64,000 nucleotides of DNA from CAMLQK01 sp035690865 (GCA_035690865.1 DASSKE010000003.1:124001-188000); one strand, 5' to 3'; counted from the first letter of the stretch, positions 31,430 to 40,411 are shown. Notes: generated by a model not told the origin, from the letters alone. Numbers and translations: made by a program.

Positions 31430-34400
31430 ATGCGATTTAGCCACGACATTTCACCATCACAAATGCAAGCTCCAATCATCGAAGCTCCTATCTATCGGCG
31501 TGGTCCGGTTGAAATGCCTGTGATGCCAATCCCTGCGTACCCGCAGGTGCCTCCTATGCCAAATTACGCTCCTACAGTGGGTTTGGCCCAGCCCGAAGCG
31601 CCTGCACCAATGAGTGCCGAAGCAATGATCGGTGCTGCTGTTGATCAAGCCTACCAGGAAGCTGGCTGGGATCTAGCCAAGACTCCTGCCGCTCTAGGTA
31701 TGCCTGAGCAAGAGCAGCTTACTCCCGTAATGGCTTCTGCCCGCGAAGAAAATGGTGACCTTAGCTGGTTCCCAGGCATGGGCAGCTCACTGCACGAAGG
31801 CGGCACAACTTCATATAGCCCTGCCGACAATGGTAGTGGTGCATCTAGCGGCGGCCGAGGCGGCCGCGGTGGCCGTGGACACGGTCGTGGTTGGTCAGGT
31901 GGTGGCGGTAGTGGCAACGACGACGGCAATAATTCTAGCAACCAAGGTGGCGAATCAGGGCCAAATGAACCCGATAACGAATTTATCCGTCATGCTGCCG
32001 ATGCTGCGGTGTATGCCGTGCGAGTCGGCTCAGTCACCCCCGAATCTGTTCAGCGCGAACTTGGCGTTAGCGAAGACGAAGCGGCACGGATTTTCGTTGC
32101 TTTGCAAGACCAAGGAGTTATTATCTCCGACGGTAGGTGCGTAATGGTCAGTGATGGTGAGAGTGCTGCCGCTGCTAAAGTGCAGGTTGGTTTGCGCCAC
32201 CAGCAAGTTGCAGTACCACAGGCTCCTGCTGCGCCACAATCACCTCAACCTGTAGCACCTCCGCGTCCTGCACAAGCTCCTACAACTCCTCAGCCAGATA
32301 CGAGCGGCGACACATCTACAGGCGGCCGCTCACTTACCGGAGTCTTTAAAAACCTCGCGACCCGTACTGTCCGTGCGACGCGTGATGCTCTTATTGACTC
32401 CGGTGATAATGAGCACGAGCCTTTCAAAAACGCAGCTGACGTACTAGATACCTACACGGCACATTTGCCAAAGAAGGCATTTGAAACGCACAACGTATCA
32501 GTTGCACAAGATGCCGTTGCTGTGCGCGCTGAGCTTGTAGAAGAAGTCCAGTCTCGCCTAAGTAACAATGGTTGGCGACTTTCTAGTGACAACCTGCAAG
32601 TACTCGGATCTGACGGCCAGCCACTCCCTAATGATGACCCACGTGCCGTTGAGATCTTGGCATATCAAGAAGCTATTGCTGAACTTGCTCCTAAGATCGA
32701 CGGTCTTGTTAAGGGCCTTTTCAATAACTATGACGCCAGTAACCCCGACACCTTTAACCAATTAGTGGCGCTTGGCCATAAGCTTGGCGAAGGCAAAGAC
32801 GCCGAAGCGCTCGGCGAAGAGGTATTTTACCAGTATAACTTTAAATTTGATGCAAAGCAGGGCTTAGACCAAGTATTGCAAAACGCCGGGTATAAGGTAG
32901 AGAACGATACCTTGAGCAGCCAAGACGGTTCTTTGAATCTGCCAGTCGGCGACTTTTACCAACGCTTGCAGGCTGTAGCCTTGGCAGAATCCTTTAAAGC
33001 AAAGGGCTTGCGTGTTGAATGTGGCGTTGGTACCCATGACACCAAAGATCTCCGCGACTTTACGCTTAAAGTAACTGATGCTAGCGGTGCTGACTTGGTA
33101 AATATGCCTCACGTAACACCAAACAAATTGTACGAAGAATTAAGTTCCGTGGACCAAACAACTACGAATACAACAGGCAGCTTCCGTTTGCCACCACTGC
33201 TGCGCCGGAGCCGCACAACGGAGCCAGCAACGACTCCTGTAGTTCCTGCAACCCCTGAAGCTACTCCTGCAGCAGCAGAAGAGGAATCTTCATTGCCACA
33301 AGAGCTTGCCGACGCGCTTAAAGGCAGCAGTTTAAGTACCTATAGCGGCGAAGAGTTGGTTAAGGCCGCTGCCCGCATGGGTATCAAACGCGAGGAAGTA
33401 GATCGCCTCATGATTGGTAACGTTAATGATGACACAATTGTTATTGTAGACCCACGGGGCAACTTTATCTTCGCCGACCGTGAGATATTTGAAACCGAGG
33501 AGCTGTATCGCAACCGCATTCTTCGGCAGGTACAGTACTTGGGTAGTGCCGAACGTACTACCAACCCTGACGCTCGCCTCGAAATTGAAATTAACGAACC
33601 ACTTCGTCCTAACCGCTCACGTTTGAATAATGGCAACACTATGCTCGATTATCTGGAAGAAGTACACGAGGGTAGTGTAATGGCTCGACTACGTAGCGGC
33701 CTCTATGGTTTGCGTGGCGCAGTGAGTGCCGCAGGCCAGGCGCGACAGGCAAGCCGCCGCCAGCGCCGTGCTGCCGCCGCTGCTACCGCTCCGGCTCCAA
33801 CCCCTCCAAGCCCAGAAGATTTGCGTCGTAAGCGTATGCTGCGCCGCCGGGCTGCTACCGCTACTGCTGCGCTCGGCTTGGTAGCCAGCGCCGTACTTGG
33901 TGTATTTGCCAGCGAGAATAGTGGTTCCGAACAGGATTCTGCTACTAGCCAGCCTTCTGTAAGCGCCTCACAGGCTCCGCACGCAAGTGCTTCTGCCCAC
34001 GAGTCGACCAAGCCAAGCCCTAGCCGTACCCATGCTAGCGAAACCGCTCCGGCTCCAACCACCGGCCCAACTTCTCGCCCAAGCGAGGAAGCTCCTCATC
34101 GCGCAGGTGGCGGTAGTGATAATCACGAGCAGCCTTCAGCACCTAAGGGTGAAACGCGAATTGTCCACGCGGGTAACGAAACAGTTACCTTTGCAGATGA
34201 CGGTAGTGTAGTGATTACCCTTCAAAAGGGCGGTACTTTCTCGGAAGGTATTAGTGCTGCTCAGCAGGATATGGCTGAGCGTCACCTAAAGGTTGACACA
34301 AGCACAGCTGCCACCTATAACGCTGTCCAGTCTATGCACCTTAAGCCCGGTGAAGACCGCAAGCAGCACGTTGGTGCTACCTACACCTTTGCTGTAGGCA

Positions 34401-34435
34401 AGAACGGTCAGCTGAGCATGAAAGAAACCCGATAG
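31430..34435 (+). CDS. Large bitopic membrane protein with winged-helix domain, unknown (ftsK-linked 2)
   Basis: A 1001-aa protein. Residues 1-60 are Pro-rich, 140-175 an RGG/Gly-rich stretch (GGRGGRGGRGHGRGW), and 182-242 a winged-helix-like domain (FIRHAADAAVYAVRVGSVTP, then ESVQRELGVSEDEAARIFVA, QDQGVIISDGRCVMV) close in pattern to the FtsK gamma domain. Residues 365-425, 478-522 and possibly 522-570 look like diverged repeats (NNGWRLSSDNLQVLGSDGQP versus NAGYKVENDTLSSQDGSLNL). One transmembrane helix (about 807-827) follows an Arg-rich segment, then a Ser/Thr/Pro/His linker and an exported domain of about 90 residues. No family is recognised. The membrane topology parallels the preceding gene. 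It could link DNA to the envelope near FtsK. Confidence 0.7.
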   Translation: MRFSHDISPSQMQAPIIEAPIYRRGPVEMPVMPIPAYPQVPPMPNYAPTVGLAQPEAPAPMSAEAMIGAAVDQAYQEAGWDLAKTPAALGMPEQEQLTPVMASAREENGDLSWFPGMGSSLHEGGTTSYSPADNGSGASSGGRGGRGGRGHGRGWSGGGGSGNDDGNNSSNQGGESGPNEPDNEFIRHAADAAVYAVRVGSVTPESVQRELGVSEDEAARIFVALQDQGVIISDGRCVMVSDGESAAAAKVQVGLRHQQVAVPQAPAAPQSPQPVAPPRPAQAPTTPQPDTSGDTSTGGRSLTGVFKNLATRTVRATRDALIDSGDNEHEPFKNAADVLDTYTAHLPKKAFETHNVSVAQDAVAVRAELVEEVQSRLSNNGWRLSSDNLQVLGSDGQPLPNDDPRAVEILAYQEAIAELAPKIDGLVKGLFNNYDASNPDTFNQLVALGHKLGEGKDAEALGEEVFYQYNFKFDAKQGLDQVLQNAGYKVENDTLSSQDGSLNLPVGDFYQRLQAVALAESFKAKGLRVECGVGTHDTKDLRDFTLKVTDASGADLVNMPHVTPNKLYEELSSVDQTTTNTTGSFRLPPLLRRSRTTEPATTPVVPATPEATPAAAEEESSLPQELADALKGSSLSTYSGEELVKAAARMGIKREEVDRLMIGNVNDDTIVIVDPRGNFIFADREIFETEELYRNRILRQVQYLGSAERTTNPDARLEIEINEPLRPNRSRLNNGNTMLDYLEEVHEGSVMARLRSGLYGLRGAVSAAGQARQASRRQRRAAAAATAPAPTPPSPEDLRRKRMLRRRAATATAALGLVASAVLGVFASENSGSEQDSATSQPSVSASQAPHASASAHESTKPSPSRTHASETAPAPTTGPTSRPSEEAPHRAGGGSDNHEQPSAPKGETRIVHAGNETVTFADDGSVVITLQKGGTFSEGISAAQQDMAERHLKVDTSTAATYNAVQSMHLKPGEDRKQHVGATYTFAVGKNGQLSMKETR

Positions 34436-34450
34436 CTTTTGCAGAAACCC

Positions 34451-34474
34451 TTGGTTGTTTACAATAACAACCAA
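34451..34474 (+). promoter_or_regulatory. Perfect palindrome centred on the -10 of the 34474 gene
   Basis: Arms TTGGTTGTT (34451-34459) and AACAACCAA (34466-34474) are exact complements. The 6-bp centre is TACAAT, the -10 hexamer, ending 8 nt before ATG 34474. This suggests an operator overlapping the promoter, or an RNA hairpin hiding the start in read-through transcripts. Confidence 0.6.
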
Positions 34475-35661
34475 TGACCGAACAGATACAACCCGATATC
34501 CGTCAAGAAGTGATGGCTGCCAATTATGCCATCCTTGACATGGCAGAACAAACGCAGGCGCCCCCTGAAGCTGTGCGAGCACTTAGTGAAACCACCCGTG
34601 CCGCCTATGCAGCAGGGGGTTTTGCTTTAGCGCATGGTTATGTGAGCGAAGCCGTGGAGCGGCTATACCTTCAGCCTACAAGTAGCTTTGAGTTGTGGAA
34701 TACGCTTTTTGCAGAATCGCGTAACGAGGAGGCGAGGGACGAAGCTCGTAAATCTGCCGGTGTTTGGCTCAATCCGCAAGAGAGTAATCTGACGCGCTTA
34801 GACTGCGGTACGCCAACACTGGTTTCGCGTATGCTCAGCCTTGCGGAGGCAGGTGACTTGGCGCTTATCTCTTTTGCCCGAAGAATTATCGAGGATGAGG
34901 ACCTGGGGTCGGCGACGCCGCATCTTCTGTCTCGTTTGTACTGCGTAGGCAAAAGGGAAGTTTTGCCAGACGCCTTAGCAAGCATAGAGGAGTATTTGAA
35001 ACAGCCGCATTGTAATGAGTCGGTCCTTTGGTCACAATATACTGCAATGACGCAGGCCGCCCTTGCCGGCAGCAGTACGGATGCGCTCACTATTTTGGGT
35101 GCCGTAAATGACCCTGTTGAGTCAGCGCTGATAACCGCCGATCTGCTCGAAGCTGGCTACACATATTTTATTCACCCATTACTTCATTTTATAAGCAAGC
35201 GTCCGCCTGATATGTTAACTATGTCGCTGGAACGCCTTCTGGCCCGCAGGGGCGTGTCCTCCATAGCGCAAAAGATAGGTGGACGAGCTCTGCATAATCT
35301 GCCACATCCGCACTACGACGACTATGCACAATCTGATGATTTGCGAGCGCTTTACGAAATTGACTATCCGGGTACGACGCGCCGCATGCTTCACCTTGCA
35401 CGCCACGCAGATAGCCTTGCACCGTTCTTCGCAAATTTACAGGCAGTGGGGATGCAAAAAGAGGCGCGTGATTTAGCTTTGCGCCGTTACGCACTAGATC
35501 CATCTGTTGAGACCATGCATTACGTCTTGCACGCGGGCGTACTTGATATAAAAATTTGGCGCAGCCTTTTTGACTATTATTTGGGGGAAGCTCGTGATAT
35601 ATTCACTGCTAGCCAAATGATAAGCGCTTTGGCAAAGGGCGAATACAACAGGGGCAGCTAG
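34474..35661 (+). CDS. Alpha-helical repeat-like protein, unknown
   Basis: A 395-aa soluble protein made almost wholly of amphipathic helices with regular Leu/Ala spacing, like TPR/HEAT-type solenoids, though no consensus repeat can be assigned. No membrane segment, signal peptide or catalytic motif is seen. The start is set by the palindromic leaderless promoter. It lies after the ftsK-linked membrane genes and before the rpsF operon, with its own control. Function is unknown. Confidence 0.6.
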   Translation: MTEQIQPDIRQEVMAANYAILDMAEQTQAPPEAVRALSETTRAAYAAGGFALAHGYVSEAVERLYLQPTSSFELWNTLFAESRNEEARDEARKSAGVWLNPQESNLTRLDCGTPTLVSRMLSLAEAGDLALISFARRIIEDEDLGSATPHLLSRLYCVGKREVLPDALASIEEYLKQPHCNESVLWSQYTAMTQAALAGSSTDALTILGAVNDPVESALITADLLEAGYTYFIHPLLHFISKRPPDMLTMSLERLLARRGVSSIAQKIGGRALHNLPHPHYDDYAQSDDLRALYEIDYPGTTRRMLHLARHADSLAPFFANLQAVGMQKEARDLALRRYALDPSVETMHYVLHAGVLDIKIWRSLFDYYLGEARDIFTASQMISALAKGEYNRGS

Positions 35662-35690
35662 TTGCTTTTTAAGGGGTAAAAAGGTATAAT
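35662..35690 (+). promoter_or_regulatory. Promoter of the rpsF operon
   Basis: TTGCTT (35662-35667), a 17-bp spacer and TATAAT (35685-35690). The predicted leader of about 60 nt ends in AAAGGAG. A weak hairpin (CGCA..TGCG) in the leader might be a feedback site, but this is not established. Confidence 0.8.
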
Positions 35691-35758
35691 GAAGTCGTTA
35701 CTAACTCAGTTCGCAGCATATGAGCGTGCGGACTATAACCCAAAGGAGTACCAAGGGA

Positions 35759-36136
35759 ATGAACCAATACGAAATTGCCGTATTGTATCACCCAGATCTC
35801 GAGATTGATCTGGAAAAAGCTACTTCTCGTGTAGAGAAGATCTTTACTGATAACGGCGGTAAAGTAGCAAACGTTGACAACTGGGGCAAGCGCAAGCTGG
35901 CATACCCAATTAAAAAGAACGAGCACGCTGTGTACGTATTCTATACTGTAGAATTGCCAGCTCAGAGCGTTCGCAAAATCGAGAGTGTTTTGAACATTAC
36001 CGATGAAGTGTTGCGCTTTATGGTTACTCGTCCAGACCTCAAGGCTATGGCTAAAGCCGAAGCTTTGAAGGCTGAAAAAGCTGCTAAGGCAGCTGCACGC
36101 GGCGAAACTACCGAAGAAACCGACAAAAAAGACTAA
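35759..36136 (+). CDS. rpsF: 30S ribosomal protein S6
   Basis: A 125-aa ribosomal protein that partners S18 in the small-subunit platform (MNQYEIAVLYHPDLE; GKRKLAYPIKKNEHAVYVFY; VLRFMVTRPD). A Lys/Ala/Glu-rich tail (about 105-125) extends past the fold. ATG 35759 follows AAAGGAG, whereas the in-frame start at 35720 has no SD and adds non-homologous residues. First gene of rpsF-ssb-rpsR-36925-efp. Confidence 0.95.
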   Translation: MNQYEIAVLYHPDLEIDLEKATSRVEKIFTDNGGKVANVDNWGKRKLAYPIKKNEHAVYVFYTVELPAQSVRKIESVLNITDEVLRFMVTRPDLKAMAKAEALKAEKAAKAAARGETTEETDKKD

Positions 36137-36205
36137 GCTTTTTAACTAACGAAGAATAAGAGGGGGATGGCCGACGCAGGTCATCCAAAAGAAGGGGAGC
36201 CAATT

Positions 36206-36673
36206 ATGGCACGAAGTGTTAACCAAGTCATCCTTATGGGCAACTTAACCCGCGACCCAGAGGTGCGTCAAACACCGAGCGGTCAGAGCGTGTGCTCGTT
36301 CAGTCTTGCACTGAACCGGGCCTATAAAGACCAATCTGGCAACTGGCAGGAAGCAACTGATTACATTGACGTTGTCGCCTGGGGGCCACTTGGCGAACGT
36401 GTTGCACAATACGTTACCAAGGGACGCCGCGTTTTGGTCCAGGGTCGTCTGCAAAGCCGATCTTGGGAGCAGGATGGTCAAAAGCGCAGCAAAGTCGAAG
36501 TACTTGCAAACGACGTTACGTTCCTTGATGGTCGTGGCGAAGGTGGCGAAGGTTCACAAGGCGGTTCATTTGGCTCAAACAACAACGCCGGTAGCTCCAG
36601 CAGCAAAAAAGACGACGTTGTAATCGAAGACATTGGCGACGAGCCAGTTAACCTCGATGACATTCCCTTCTAA
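36206..36673 (+). CDS. ssb: Single-stranded DNA-binding protein
   Basis: A 155-aa SSB. The OB fold occupies residues 1-108 (NQVILMGNLTRDPEVRQTPS; DYIDVVAWGPLGERVAQYV; VLVQGRLQSRSWE), followed by a Gly/Ser-rich linker. The acidic tip reads EPVNLDDIPF, the DDIPF ending that recruits repair and replication partners. GAAGGGGAG precedes ATG 36206; an upstream in-frame start at 36167 is not preferred. It lies between S6 and S18 as in most bacteria. Confidence 0.97.
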   Translation: MARSVNQVILMGNLTRDPEVRQTPSGQSVCSFSLALNRAYKDQSGNWQEATDYIDVVAWGPLGERVAQYVTKGRRVLVQGRLQSRSWEQDGQKRSKVEVLANDVTFLDGRGEGGEGSQGGSFGSNNNAGSSSSKKDDVVIEDIGDEPVNLDDIPF

Positions 36674-36700
36674 CCCTAGTAATGCGTAGGAGAAATAACT

Positions 36701-36901
36701 ATGGCAAAGATTTTTAAACACCGCACAGATGTTCCATACTTTGACTACAAAGATTTTAAAACGTTGCAACGCTACTTGAACGTTTATGGTCAAATTGAGA
36801 GCCGCAAAAAGACTGGCCTTACCGAGAGCCAGCAGCGTCGTTTGGCTACAGCAATTAAGCGGGCTCGCAATATCGCTTTGCTGCCATTTATTGCTAGCTA
36901 A
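36701..36901 (+). CDS. rpsR: 30S ribosomal protein S18
   Basis: A 66-aa ribosomal protein recognised by VPYFDYKDFKTLQRYLNVYG, then TGLTESQQRRLATAIKRARN and IALLPF. SD TAGGAG precedes the ATG. The usual N-terminal CxxC residues are absent. Third gene of the rpsF operon. Confidence 0.96.
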   Translation: MAKIFKHRTDVPYFDYKDFKTLQRYLNVYGQIESRKKTGLTESQQRRLATAIKRARNIALLPFIAS

Positions 36902-36924
36902 GCAAAAGGGTAGGTGGGCTGCGT

Positions 36925-37254
36925 ATGCAGGAATCACTCCATGAAATCGCGAAGGCAGTCACGAACGACGTGGGTGCCTTCGCTTCGCGTATCGACGTAG
37001 ATAGTTTGCCGTTCGATCAAAAAGAGCGCATCGAACAGCTCAAACGTCTTACCGCAGACGTACGGCTCGATTGCCGTGATTACCAGTATGCCCAAACGCG
37101 CCAAGAGCAGCTTACGAGCGCGGCTGAAGCCAAACAAAGGCTTGAGCAGCTCAACAAGCTTCTTTTGGAGTTAAGTGAACACACTATTTTTAGCCCGGCT
37201 GATATTGCCTACTTTTCGGCAAAAATTCAGCAGCTCCGGGCATTATTAACGTAG
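36925..37254 (+). CDS. Small helical protein in the rpsF-efp operon, unknown
   Basis: A 109-aa charged protein predicted to be two or three long helices (DQKERIEQLKRLTADVRLD; RQEQLTSAAEAKQRLEQLNK), coiled-coil-like, with no membrane segment. AAGGGTAGGTGG provides an SD. It is tightly placed between rpsR and efp (23 and 17 nt), so it is probably co-expressed with the translation genes. No family is recognised. Confidence 0.6.
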   Translation: MQESLHEIAKAVTNDVGAFASRIDVDSLPFDQKERIEQLKRLTADVRLDCRDYQYAQTRQEQLTSAAEAKQRLEQLNKLLLELSEHTIFSPADIAYFSAKIQQLRALLT

Positions 37255-37271
37255 TCGAAAGGAACATAACG

Positions 37272-37838
37272 ATGGCTCTGAGCATTACTAACCTCAAGAA
37301 AGGTACAATCTTTCAGCTTGAAGGCGTACCCTACCGCGTTGTTGAGTACAACCAAAAGGTAATGGGCCGCGGCGGTTCAATTGTGAACGTACGTATTAAA
37401 AGTTTGCTCGACGGCAAGGTGCTCGAAAAAACTTTTAAGGGCAACGAACAACTTGATAGTGCAGACGTATCGAACCAAAATGCTCAGTATTTATATACTG
37501 ATGGCGCTGTATTCTACTTTATGAATGAAGAAACCTTCGAGCAATTTGAGGTTTCGGCAGATTTAGTAGGCGATGGGGCAGGGTACCTTAAAGAAGGCGA
37601 TCGTGTGCAGCTGCAGTTCTTTAATGGTCAGCCAATTACTGTTGAGCTTGCCAAGAATGTTCCACTTGCAGTAACGTACACCGAAAACGTGGTTAAGGGT
37701 GATACAACCAGCAGCGTACTCAAAGATGCGACATTGGAAACAGGCATAACCATAAAAGTGCCTGCATTTATTAAGCAAGGTGATATTATTAAAGTAGATA
37801 CCCGCACCGGCGAGTATCTTGAGCGGGTAAAAAACTAG
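37272..37838 (+). CDS. efp: Elongation factor P
   Basis: A 188-aa factor that relieves ribosome stalling at proline runs. Three beta-barrel domains: N-terminal KOW-like (TNLKKGTIFQLEGVPYRVVE), a middle OB domain, and a C-terminal OB domain (VKVPAFIKQGDIIKVDTRTG pattern, read here as IKVPAFIKQGDIIKVDTRTG). The tip loop reads KVMGRGGSIVN, so the position that is often a modified Lys is Arg, and the usual Pro before the Gly is Met; no modification enzyme is evident nearby. SD GAAAGGA is 8 nt upstream. Confidence 0.95.
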   Translation: MALSITNLKKGTIFQLEGVPYRVVEYNQKVMGRGGSIVNVRIKSLLDGKVLEKTFKGNEQLDSADVSNQNAQYLYTDGAVFYFMNEETFEQFEVSADLVGDGAGYLKEGDRVQLQFFNGQPITVELAKNVPLAVTYTENVVKGDTTSSVLKDATLETGITIKVPAFIKQGDIIKVDTRTGEYLERVKN

Positions 37839-37913
37839 TTACTTTTTGGGCTTATGGGGCAGACTACCGATAACTGGCTGAAGATAAGCTCACTGATAAG
37901 GGGGGTTATTATA

Positions 37914-39617
37914 GTGGGAGTAGTTCGGCTGTTCCGAGCCGTGCGACGATGGAAATATAGGCACACGCGACAGATACGTCTAGCGGGCCTTGCTTTGCTG
38001 GGATTGGCAGGTCTGTGTGTGCTAGTGCAGCTCGCCTATCCTTCGAGCCGCATACGCCCTAATGCCTCAATCGAAGGCCAGACAGTGGGCAACAAAACAA
38101 TTGACCAAGCTACTACTTCTTTACAAAAGACCTATCAAGACGCCGCGGTCACCATTAAACTTGGAAACGCGCAGCCTAAAGCAAGTTATAAAGAAGTGGG
38201 CATTACTATCAACGCAAAACAGGCGGCCAAAGAAGCGGCCAGGTATCCTGTTTGGCAGCGTTTTGTACCATTTAGTTTGTTCTTCCCCAGCGACCATAAG
38301 GTAACGGGCGACTTTGATGACGAAAGAATTGACTATTATGCCAAACAGCTTGCTGGTAAGTATTCAAAAGCAGCAACAAACGCAAGTATTAAGGTAAACG
38401 GTGATACGGTTGAGCTTGTTTCGGCCAAACCAAGCCAGGATTTTAGTGCCGCCGCCATCACTCAGGCTATAAAAAATGCCGAGTTAAAAGTTGTAACGCG
38501 AGCCGAAGTTAAGCCGACGGTAAAAAAGGCAGCACGTGATGATAAATCGGTGCAAAAAGCGCTGAATGAAGCAAAAAAAGTAATCAACACACCGATTGTA
38601 CTCAAACTAAGCGGCGACAAAATTACCGTGGACAAAAAAATCGTGGCCAGTTGGCTCGATTTCCCAGAGAATCCCAGCACTAAGCAACTAGAGCTGAGCG
38701 TTAAGCAAGACGTAGTGCGAAGCTATATTACAACCCTGCAGGGCAAAGTATATAAGGCGCCTGGCGAAGTAAAAGTTTCGTTGTACGACGGGCAGGAAAT
38801 AAGCCGAACCTCTGGCAAGACTGGTATTGGCCTTGATATTGAGGATGCAACAACAGAAATAGCTGATCTTATAACGCAGCATAAAACAGAAGCGATAACA
38901 CTTAAAACAATTACCATTCCAGCTAAAGTGACCTACGTTCGCGACTATAGTGATACCCAGGCTGGTCTTTCGGCACTTTTAGGCGATATTAAAAAATCCG
39001 GCATGAGCGTTTCTGTCATTGAATTAGGAAATAAGGGCCGCTCTGCAAACGCAGACGGTGACAAGCAATATGTCGCAGCAAGTACCTATAAGCTGTTTGT
39101 TGCCTATGCCGTTATTAAAAAGATTGAAGCAGGGCAGATGAGCTGGACTGACGTTATCAGCAATGGCCGGAGTGCCGAGGCGTGCTTTGAGGCGATGATT
39201 GTGGTCTCTGATAACCCCTGCGCCAAGGCTTTTGGCGATAAGATCGGCTGGCTGAATGTTCAGAATATGATGCACGATTTAGGCCTAACGAACACGCAGC
39301 TTTCGGGCGGACTTTTTACTACCACAAATGACCTTGCAAAATACCTTCAGCAGCTGCAAAACGGGAGTTTGCTCTCGGCCAGTGGTACCGACCGGCTGAT
39401 TAGCGCTATGAAGCGGCAAGTTTACCGTTCTGGCATTCCCGCTGGAACAGGACTTACGGTGGCCGATAAAGTTGGCTTTATCGACAGCTACTTGCACGAC
39501 GCGGCTATTGTGTACGGTCCAAAGGGGCCATATATCTTGACTATCATGACGAGTGGCAGTTCGTGGAGTGCTATCTCTAGCGTGAGTGGCCAAATAAACG
39601 AGTATCTCAACCGCTAA
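37914..39617 (+). CDS. YoaR/VanW-like plus serine beta-lactamase-fold protein, membrane-anchored
   Basis: A 567-aa envelope protein. One transmembrane anchor (about residues 22-41) is followed by two putative peptidoglycan-binding (PG_binding_4/YoaR-like) modules up to about residue 330. The class A beta-lactamase/DD-peptidase-like domain (about 335-567) has S-T-Y-K in AASTYKLFVAYAV (SxxK), SDN in VVSDNPCAKAF, and KVG in VADKVGF in place of KTG. It could be a cell-wall hydrolase or transpeptidase-like protein, or a beta-lactamase. GTG 37914 is chosen for its AAGGGGGG SD; the in-frame ATG 37854 has no SD or -10 and would add 20 residues. Confidence 0.75.
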   Translation: MGVVRLFRAVRRWKYRHTRQIRLAGLALLGLAGLCVLVQLAYPSSRIRPNASIEGQTVGNKTIDQATTSLQKTYQDAAVTIKLGNAQPKASYKEVGITINAKQAAKEAARYPVWQRFVPFSLFFPSDHKVTGDFDDERIDYYAKQLAGKYSKAATNASIKVNGDTVELVSAKPSQDFSAAAITQAIKNAELKVVTRAEVKPTVKKAARDDKSVQKALNEAKKVINTPIVLKLSGDKITVDKKIVASWLDFPENPSTKQLELSVKQDVVRSYITTLQGKVYKAPGEVKVSLYDGQEISRTSGKTGIGLDIEDATTEIADLITQHKTEAITLKTITIPAKVTYVRDYSDTQAGLSALLGDIKKSGMSVSVIELGNKGRSANADGDKQYVAASTYKLFVAYAVIKKIEAGQMSWTDVISNGRSAEACFEAMIVVSDNPCAKAFGDKIGWLNVQNMMHDLGLTNTQLSGGLFTTTNDLAKYLQQLQNGSLLSASGTDRLISAMKRQVYRSGIPAGTGLTVADKVGFIDSYLHDAAIVYGPKGPYILTIMTSGSSWSAISSVSGQINEYLNR

Positions 39618-39635
39618 GGGTAAAGAATTCTGCAT

Positions 39636-40370
39636 ATGAAGCGCCGTCTCGATCAGTTAGTATTTGAAAAAGGTTTGGTTCAGTCACGTAGTCAGGCGGA
39701 AAGCTGGATTAAACTCGGTAAGGTAACGGTTGGTGGCCAGCAAGTGACTAAGCCAGGTGCGAGCGTTGACGAGGATGCCGAGATTGAGCTGAAGGCCGAT
39801 GAACAATACGTTTCTCGGGCTGGACTGAAGCTCGCTTCGGTGGCGCAGATTCTTGATTTGCATTTTGCTGGCAAGGTAATGCTTGACGTCGGTAGTTCTA
39901 CTGGCGGCTTTACGGACTTTGCATTACGGCGCGGTGCAAAAAAAGTCATCGCTGTAGATGTGGGTACCGATCAGCTCCATCCCAGCTTGCGTCCAAACCC
40001 TGCTATTGAACTGCACGAACAGACGGATATTCGCTCAATTACCAGTACTTCTTCGCCAATTGACATCGTTGTTATAGATGTGTCGTTTATCAGCTTACGC
40101 GAGATTTTGCCACACATTGCTACGTTATGCGGACCGCAAACTATTGTTGCGGCCATGGTAAAGCCGCAATTTGAGGCGCAGCAAAGCGATATCAAGCATA
40201 AGGGTGTTATTAAGAACGACCGTATGCGGCGTGATGTGCTTAAGGATTTTGAGCAATGGGTTAAGCCGTACTTTGTGGTACTCGGCAAGGCTGACTCCGA
40301 AGTTGCAGGTTCTAAAGGCAACCGCGAACGATTTTATAAGCTTCGCTGCACAGCTCTTCCGCGTAGATAA
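39636..40370 (+). CDS. tlyA: TlyA-family rRNA 2'-O-methyltransferase
   Basis: A 244-aa protein. The N-terminal S4 RNA-binding domain is RRLDQLVFEKGLVQSRSQAE (residues 3-60). The FtsJ-type methyltransferase follows, with SAM motif MLDVGSSTGGFTDFALRRGA and catalytic-block sequences VDVSFISLREILP and VAAMVKPQFEA. Family members methylate C1409 of 16S and sometimes C1920 of 23S rRNA; older annotations call them haemolysin A. Length is close to the usual 245-270. Confidence 0.93.
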   Translation: MKRRLDQLVFEKGLVQSRSQAESWIKLGKVTVGGQQVTKPGASVDEDAEIELKADEQYVSRAGLKLASVAQILDLHFAGKVMLDVGSSTGGFTDFALRRGAKKVIAVDVGTDQLHPSLRPNPAIELHEQTDIRSITSTSSPIDIVVIDVSFISLREILPHIATLCGPQTIVAAMVKPQFEAQQSDIKHKGVIKNDRMRRDVLKDFEQWVKPYFVVLGKADSEVAGSKGNRERFYKLRCTALPRR

Positions 40371-40411
40371 CAGGGGTTGTCAAAAAGAATATAGAGTGAC
40401 GAAGGTGCTTA

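Noticed and set aside
31840..31960. Gly/Arg-rich repeats in the 31430 gene as a CRISPR-like or tandem DNA repeat
   Set aside because: The repetition is at codon level for an RGG stretch, without regular spacers.
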